A stretch of 26,734 nucleotides of DNA. Origin: CAYQDF01 sp964416175. Its GTDB lineage: Bacteria; Chloroflexota; Anaerolineae; Anaerolineales; UBA4823. The position numbers were made by a program, and so were the translations under genes. The DNA is taken from positions 1-26,734 of the forward strand of contig CAYQDF010000037.1 of the NCBI GenBank assembly GCA_964416175.1, written 5' to 3'. Below are positions 22,355 to 26,734 of this stretch, piece after piece. The number at the start of each line of letters is the position of its first letter. Within the stretch, counting starts at the first letter, position 1. Under the pieces are notes generated by a model. The model did no database searches and was not told the DNA's origin. It saw only the letters and a list, made by a program, of their open reading frames with translations.

Positions 22355-23001
22355 CTAGTTATCTAGTCACAGTGTGCAAGCAGGAGAACGACATCTTGCA
22401 ACGCTTTTCAATGGGGAATGTCCGTAATCTGTCCACCTCCAAACGGAACCGGTTCGTGCTGCGCTTACTGCTGGCCGTCGCCAATAAATATCTGGTCTAT
22501 TTGCGTGAGATCAACAAAGCGGTGGATATCCTCGAAGACCGGCTACAGCTCTCCACACGCAACAAGTAAGTCCTCGAGCTGCTGAAGTACGAGAAGAGCC
22601 TGACCTATTTCACGACCGGCTTGAAGTCGAACGAGCTGACGATGGAACGCCTCCAACGCAGCCAGCTGTTCCGAACTTACCCCGACGACGAAGACCTGCT
22701 CGAAGACGTATTGACTGAGAACCAGCAGGCAATCGAAATGACCAGCATCACCTCGAATATCCTCAGCAGCATGATGCATGCCTTCGTCTCCATCATATCG
22801 AACAACCTGAATGCGGTGATGAAATTCCTGGCCTCGGTCACTGTGGTGCTCAGCCTGCCCACGATCATCGCCAGTTTCTTTGGTATGAACGTCGATCTCC
22901 CGTTCCAAAGCTACGGAATGGCTTTCCTGATTGTGATCGCCTTCACCCTCATGATTTCGCTGTTCGTGGTATTTATCTTCAGGCGGAAAGACTGGTTTTA
23001 A
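22355..23001 (+). pseudogene. corA: CorA-type divalent cation transporter, 5'-truncated with in-frame stop
   Basis: Similarity to CorA begins at YLVTVCKQENDILQRF and continues in one frame to the C-terminus. It includes DEDLLEDVLTENQQAIEM, ISNNLNAVMKFLASVT, the pore signature GMNV in FFGMNVDLPFQSYG and the second helix before FRRKDWF. A TAA at 22567-22569 interrupts the frame in STRNK-stop-VLELLKYEKSL, where relatives have a Glu, so GAA to TAA would explain it. The first 100 or so residues (cytoplasmic N-domain) are missing and the upstream DNA has no similarity. CorA proteins form pentameric Mg2+/Co2+ channels. This copy cannot make a normal one. Its stop is 4 bases from the S9 peptidase stop. 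Confidence 0.85.
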
Positions 23002-23005
23002 GCGG

Positions 23006-24946
23006 TCAGGCAAAGATCACATGCTGTCTCAGGAACCTGTCAACTGCATTGTAGAAATGCTCGATGGTCTCGACCTTCCGGAAGCCGTGCCCTTCCCCAG
23101 GATAGAGATGATATTCGTGTGGGACGCCGCGCCGCCGCAGGGAAGCCACAATCTCGTCGGATTGCGCCCGCGGGACCACACGGTCGTCCTCACCCTGGAA
23201 GAGGATCACCGGGTCACGGATCTGGTCAGCGAAGAAGACCGGTGACCGGCTCCTGTATTTCTCTGCTGCTTCCGGCAGCGGGCCGAGCAGCTGGTCGGAG
23301 TAGCGCGCCTCGAACTTGTGGGTCTCAGCCACGAGCGTGAACTGGTTGGCCACGCCGTACAGGCATACGCCGGCTGTGTAGAATCCCGGGTGGTCGACGA
23401 GCGACTGGAGGACCGTAAAGCCCCCGGCGCTCCCACCCATGATCACCAGGCGGTCGCCGTCGACCGACCCCTGCTCGACCAGATACCTGGCGCCGCGGAT
23501 CGCGTCCTGTACGTCGTAGATCCCCCACTGTCCTTTCAAGGCTTCCCAATAAGCTCTCCCATACCCTGTGCTCCCGCGGTAATTGACTTCCAAGACCGCG
23601 TAACCGCGGGTGGCGAAGAACTGGTTGCCTGGGTTAAAAGCTGCCCTCGCCTGGCTGGTCGGTCCGCCATGGATGCTGACGATCAGCGGAGGTCTCCCTT
23701 TCGGGGAAAAAGCATGGTTGTGGGGTGGATAAAACAGCCCATGAACTGGCTCACCGTCGAATCCCTGCCACGTGACAGGCTCAACAGGAGCATATGCCTC
23801 TGAAGGTACATCTTCTGCCGACGCCCTGCGGAGGATCCTGACTTCGGCTGCCGGGCGCAGCCGATCGTCCTGCTCTTTCACAAAGCTGGCTGCGATCACG
23901 CGCGGCGGTGTAGCTGGGCCGGAGACGATCAGCGCCACCTGGACTCTCCCCTCGGGTGTGTACTCCGGAGCGACGGCGATCTGTTCCAGCCAGGCATACT
24001 CTTTGCCAGGTTCCAGGCGATTTTCTTCTCCCGAAGCGATGTCCACGCTCCAGAGGCTTGCAGACCCCAGCTGGCTGCGGATGAAAACGAGGCTTTTTCC
24101 GGCGGGCTCGAAGCCGTACGTGCGCAATCCCTGAACCCAGGCCGGCCGCCCGTGGTCGGCATCGGCGGCGGTCAGTTTCCGGTGGGATTTTTCCACCAGA
24201 TCGTAGAGGTAAATCTGCCACCAGCCCTCCGCATCGGAGACGTAAGCAAGGTGGCGCCCATCCGGTGAAAAGAGCGGTTGGAAGATAGATACAGTGGCCC
24301 CTCCCGCGATGGCATCCGAGCGGCGGAGCCGGGGCAGGCTGTTCTCCGGAAAATCCAGCTCGCCCAGGAAAAGAGCCGTGCCGTCCCAGGGCATGTTTGG
24401 ATGGTTCCAGGACACCCAGGCGATCTGTCTCCCCCCCGGATGCCAGACGGGCTGCATATAGAAATCGTCACCGGAGACCAGTTTTTGCGGCCAGTCCTTT
24501 CCTTCGCTGTCCACGATCCCCAGGCTGTCCTGCCCTTCGCAGGTGTGGACGAAGATCAGCCAGCGACCATCCGGGGAGGGCGTGGGAGAGGCGCAGCTGC
24601 CGAACTCCGGAGTGATCGGTCGCGCCGAGCCACCGGCCACAGGTTGGCGGTACAGCCTCCCGGATGCCTCTGCTACGAAATAGATCTGCCCGTGGTCCAG
24701 GATGAAATCCCCGCCGCCGTAACCGACTTTGGCGCGGGAGGAGATATCACTGTTCAGGTCGCGCGGCGCGTTCATTCCTGGTCCTTGCAGAACGATCGCG
24801 CCCCACCCAGAACGGACCTCTCGCCAGGCGAGGGTTCCGTCGCTGTCCCATAACACGTCGCTGAATGACAGCCCGCGAGCGACGCTCAGCGGCGAAATTG
24901 GGCTGTCCCATAATCCACACTGGCGTAAAATCTTTTCTGTCGGCAT
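23006..24946 (-). CDS. S9 family serine peptidase (prolyl oligopeptidase/acylaminoacyl-peptidase type)
   Basis: A 646-residue protein. Residues about 30-380 form a WD/PD40-like propeller with repeats such as PTPSPDGRWLIF and PLFSPDGRHLAYVSD. Residues about 390-646 are an alpha/beta-hydrolase with oxyanion-loop HGGPTSQ and catalytic triad Ser506 (GGSAGGF), Asp588 (GEDDRVVP) and His620 (GEGHGF). Such enzymes cleave short peptides, often removing dipeptides or N-acylated residues; the propeller keeps out folded proteins. There is no signal peptide, so it is cytoplasmic. AGGAGG lies 7 bases before the ATG. The gene follows rnhB by 15 bases, so it may be in one transcript with rnhB and the glycosyltransferase. 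Confidence 0.9.
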   Translation of the reverse strand: MPTEKILRQCGLWDSPISPLSVARGLSFSDVLWDSDGTLAWREVRSGWGAIVLQGPGMNAPRDLNSDISSRAKVGYGGGDFILDHGQIYFVAEASGRLYRQPVAGGSARPITPEFGSCASPTPSPDGRWLIFVHTCEGQDSLGIVDSEGKDWPQKLVSGDDFYMQPVWHPGGRQIAWVSWNHPNMPWDGTALFLGELDFPENSLPRLRRSDAIAGGATVSIFQPLFSPDGRHLAYVSDAEGWWQIYLYDLVEKSHRKLTAADADHGRPAWVQGLRTYGFEPAGKSLVFIRSQLGSASLWSVDIASGEENRLEPGKEYAWLEQIAVAPEYTPEGRVQVALIVSGPATPPRVIAASFVKEQDDRLRPAAEVRILRRASAEDVPSEAYAPVEPVTWQGFDGEPVHGLFYPPHNHAFSPKGRPPLIVSIHGGPTSQARAAFNPGNQFFATRGYAVLEVNYRGSTGYGRAYWEALKGQWGIYDVQDAIRGARYLVEQGSVDGDRLVIMGGSAGGFTVLQSLVDHPGFYTAGVCLYGVANQFTLVAETHKFEARYSDQLLGPLPEAAEKYRSRSPVFFADQIRDPVILFQGEDDRVVPRAQSDEIVASLRRRGVPHEYHLYPGEGHGFRKVETIEHFYNAVDRFLRQHVIFA

Positions 24947-24961
24947 ATTACAACCTCCTGG

Positions 24962-25636
24962 CTACTCGCTCCGATCCCTTTTTCCCTGCCCCCAATCTCT
25001 AATCGGCGCGAAACTTCGCCTGTGAATCAGGCAGGGTCCCAGCGCATCCAAAGCGGCGAGATGCTGCCGCGTGCCATAGCCCTTATGTGCGCCGAAGCCG
25101 TAGCCGGGAAACTCGCCCTCCAGGGCGAGCAGGAGGGCGTCTCGGGCTGTCTTGGCGAGGACGGAAGCGCCGGCGATGGTCAGCGAACGGGCATCACCCT
25201 TGATCAAGGCGGTCTGGGGCAGATCAAGGTCGGGGAGCAGGAGGTAATCGATCAGCAGGTGTTCCGGCCGCACCTGGAGCGCCTCGACGGCGCGCTGCAT
25301 GGCAAGCCGGGTGGCAGGGACGATCCCATACTGGTCGATCTCGAGGTGGGAGGCGAAACCCACTCCCCAATCGAGGCTGTTCTTGCGCAGGCGGACTGAC
25401 CAGCCAGCGCGCTCCACCGGCGTCATCTGCTTCGAGTCCCGCAGGCCCTGTAGCTGCTCCTGGACCGCCGGGTTGGGGGGCAGAATCAGCGCAGCGGCCG
25501 CCACCGGCCCAGCCAGGGCGCCTCGGCCCGCTTCATCTACCCCCGCGATCGGACCGATGTCCGCAGCCCAAAGCGCTGACTCCAGGCTCAAATCGGGGGC
25601 GCTGGGAGACCTGCGGCCATCAGCCTGCCTGCTCAT
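24962..25636 (-). CDS. rnhB: ribonuclease HII
   Basis: A 224-residue RNase HII, which cuts the RNA strand of RNA-DNA hybrids and single ribonucleotides in DNA. The active site shows Asp34 and Glu35 in IAGVDEAGRGALAGPVAAAA, the Asp in LLIDYLLLPDLD, and the block KGDARSLTIAGASVLAKTAR. GYGFGAHKGYGTRQHLAAL is a typical C-terminal part. I chose the ATG at 25636, which gives a normal length and overlaps the glycosyltransferase end by 17 bases, suggesting coupled translation. The longer frame from 25801 adds about 55 residues that are only antisense of that gene. Confidence 0.92.
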   Translation of the reverse strand: MSRQADGRRSPSAPDLSLESALWAADIGPIAGVDEAGRGALAGPVAAAALILPPNPAVQEQLQGLRDSKQMTPVERAGWSVRLRKNSLDWGVGFASHLEIDQYGIVPATRLAMQRAVEALQVRPEHLLIDYLLLPDLDLPQTALIKGDARSLTIAGASVLAKTARDALLLALEGEFPGYGFGAHKGYGTRQHLAALDALGPCLIHRRSFAPIRDWGQGKRDRSE

Positions 25637-26363
25637 ACTTCCCGCTCGCCGCGTTAATTCGGATTTTGAAGATATCCAGGGCCATTTGGAGGGAATCCCG
25701 TATGACGCTGATATGGCTTTCCGGATTGAAATACCACGGAATGGGGACCTCGACGATCCTATAGCCGCGCCGCCGGGCGAGGAAAAGGATCTCGACATCA
25801 AAGGACCACCCTCTGATCGTCATCTGCGGGAAGAGCTCTTCCGCGATGACCCCGCGAAAGCACTTGAACCCGCACTGGGTGTCGTTGAGCGATGGCAGGG
25901 CCAGGAGGCGAATCAGGGTATTGAAAATGCGCCCGACCAGATGCCGGTACGCGGGTTCGTTGTATCGCACTGCCCCGGGGGCTTCCCGCGAGGCGATCGA
26001 GATGTCGAAATCGTTGAGCTGTGGCGGCAGGAACCGGTTGACCTCTGAGATGGGCATGGAGAGATCGGCATCGCACATGAACCGGTATTCGCCCCGAGAA
26101 CTGAGCATCCCCTTCTTCACTGCCGCGCCTTTCCCGCGCAGCGTCTCCTTGTCCACCCGGATCGGCAGGACGGGACTGCTCAATTTCCCAGCGTAATCCC
26201 TGGCTACTTCGTAAGTCCGGTCCTGGCTGGCATTGTCAATGATCAATATCTCCACTTTGTATGGCTGGGTCTCGAAGTAGGCCACGACCTTTTCCAGGGT
26301 CCTTGGCAAGCGGTGTTCTTCGTTGTAAGCCGGGATAATGATTGACAGAAAAGGTGTGGTCAA
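25620..26363 (-). CDS. glycosyltransferase family 2, dolichyl-phosphate glucosyltransferase-like
   Basis: A 247-residue GT-A fold enzyme: SIIIPAYNEEHRLPRTL at the N-terminus, the nucleotide-sugar Asp in IIDNASQDRT, RGKGAAVKKGM, and the DxD-type metal motif CDADLSMP (Asp98, Asp100). NDTQCGFKCFRG and IRGWSFDVEILFLARR are typical of the ALG5/DPM1-like group, which moves a sugar from a nucleotide donor to a polyprenyl phosphate at the membrane. There is no membrane helix. The TTG start at 26363 has GAGAGG close upstream. It may share a transcript with rnhB downstream and the small membrane protein upstream. The sugar is unknown. Confidence 0.88.
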   Translation of the reverse strand: MTTPFLSIIIPAYNEEHRLPRTLEKVVAYFETQPYKVEILIIDNASQDRTYEVARDYAGKLSSPVLPIRVDKETLRGKGAAVKKGMLSSRGEYRFMCDADLSMPISEVNRFLPPQLNDFDISIASREAPGAVRYNEPAYRHLVGRIFNTLIRLLALPSLNDTQCGFKCFRGVIAEELFPQMTIRGWSFDVEILFLARRRGYRIVEVPIPWYFNPESHISVIRDSLQMALDIFKIRINAASGKYEQAG

Positions 26364-26401
26364 ACGCCTCTCTCATTCCTCTCTTCAGGCTTCAATGAAC
26401 C

Positions 26402-26734
26402 TCATTGATTGAGCAGCAGGAGTGCGCCGAAGATGATGATCAGGAACCAGAGGAAGATCAACCCGCTGATTACGAACCACTGCCAGGGCTTCATCTTCAA
26501 CTTCCCGATGCCGACGGGTTCCCTTGAGCTTAATCCCACCTCCTCGCGAACGCTCGATTTAAGCGCGCGAGGTCTTGATGTGGAAAGCAGCTCGGCGATG
26601 CGCTGCACGCGCTCCGATTCCAGGGAGGGTTCCTCAAGCAGCAGGCTGGCCACGAACCGATCAATGCCATCGATCTGCAGCAGGCGGACCTCTGGTTCGA
26701 TTGATTCGATGTGGATACCCGGATTGGCGAAGAA
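26402..26734 (-). CDS. protein with C-terminal membrane helix (5' end outside window)
   Basis: The minus-strand frame is open from the right edge of the window, so the start lies outside; an internal GTG at 26653 is not needed as a start. The 110 visible residues have an acidic, Ser/Glu-rich part with EPSLESERVQRIAELLSTSR, a basic stretch GIGKLKMKPW, and one membrane helix WFVISGLIFLWFLIIIFGAL at the very end, so the bulk would face the cytoplasm. No family is recognised. It lies 38 bases upstream of the glycosyltransferase on the same strand. Confidence 0.6.
   Translation of the reverse strand, partial: FFANPGIHIESIEPEVRLLQIDGIDRFVASLLLEEPSLESERVQRIAELLSTSRPRALKSSVREEVGLSSREPVGIGKLKMKPWQWFVISGLIFLWFLIIIFGALLLLNQ

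Overview
The window reads as a chromosomal segment of a GC-rich bacterium. The gene families and protein style suggest Chloroflexota, probably class Anaerolineae; this is an inference from recognised families, since no 16S or other strong taxonomic marker is present. Genes are dense and in short operons on both strands. There is no phage, transposase or CRISPR array. Four stretches carry decayed or structured DNA: 6.3-6.5 kb, 7.8-8.4 kb, 12.15-12.6 kb and 22.0-23.0 kb.

Layout. 0-2.7 kb: end of an FHA-domain protein facing a large membrane protein with a degenerate PP2C-like domain and a probable beta-propeller (signalling). 2.8-6.1 kb: amrS (radical SAM), mobA (Mo cofactor) and a KAS III-like thiolase-fold enzyme. 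6.1-8.5 kb: a small helical protein, a remnant of a DMT-type transporter, a class V aminotransferase, a second decayed N-terminal copy of that aminotransferase on the other strand, two hairpin repeats, an AT-rich island and tRNA-Arg(CCU). 8.6-13.4 kb: a complete succinate dehydrogenase operon sdhC-sdhD-sdhA-sdhB (minus strand), preceded by a separate two-gene operon encoding a second, different SdhC/SdhD-like anchor pair. 13.5-15.5 kb: a GNAT acetyltransferase and icd. 15.7-18.6 kb: lutABC for L-lactate oxidation. 18.8-22.0 kb: a yybP-ykoY (Mn2+) riboswitch with a strong promoter and a terminator, then a P-type (Ca2+/Mn2+) ATPase. 22.0-23.0 kb: structured non-coding DNA and a broken corA. 23.0-26.7 kb: S9 peptidase, RNase HII, a GT2 glycosyltransferase and the end of a small membrane protein.

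How the genes work together. Succinate dehydrogenase, isocitrate dehydrogenase and the Lut lactate oxidation proteins form a central carbon/respiratory neighbourhood that yields NADPH and passes electrons towards quinone. The Mn2+-responsive leader makes the downstream ATPase a likely Mn2+ exporter. The adjacent CorA-type divalent cation channel is inactivated, so this locus may have shifted from two cation transporters to one. The most noteworthy observations are the riboswitch-ATPase unit, the orphan second SDH anchor pair, the covarying hairpin repeats beside tRNA-Arg, and the likely leaderless promoters of mobA and lutA.
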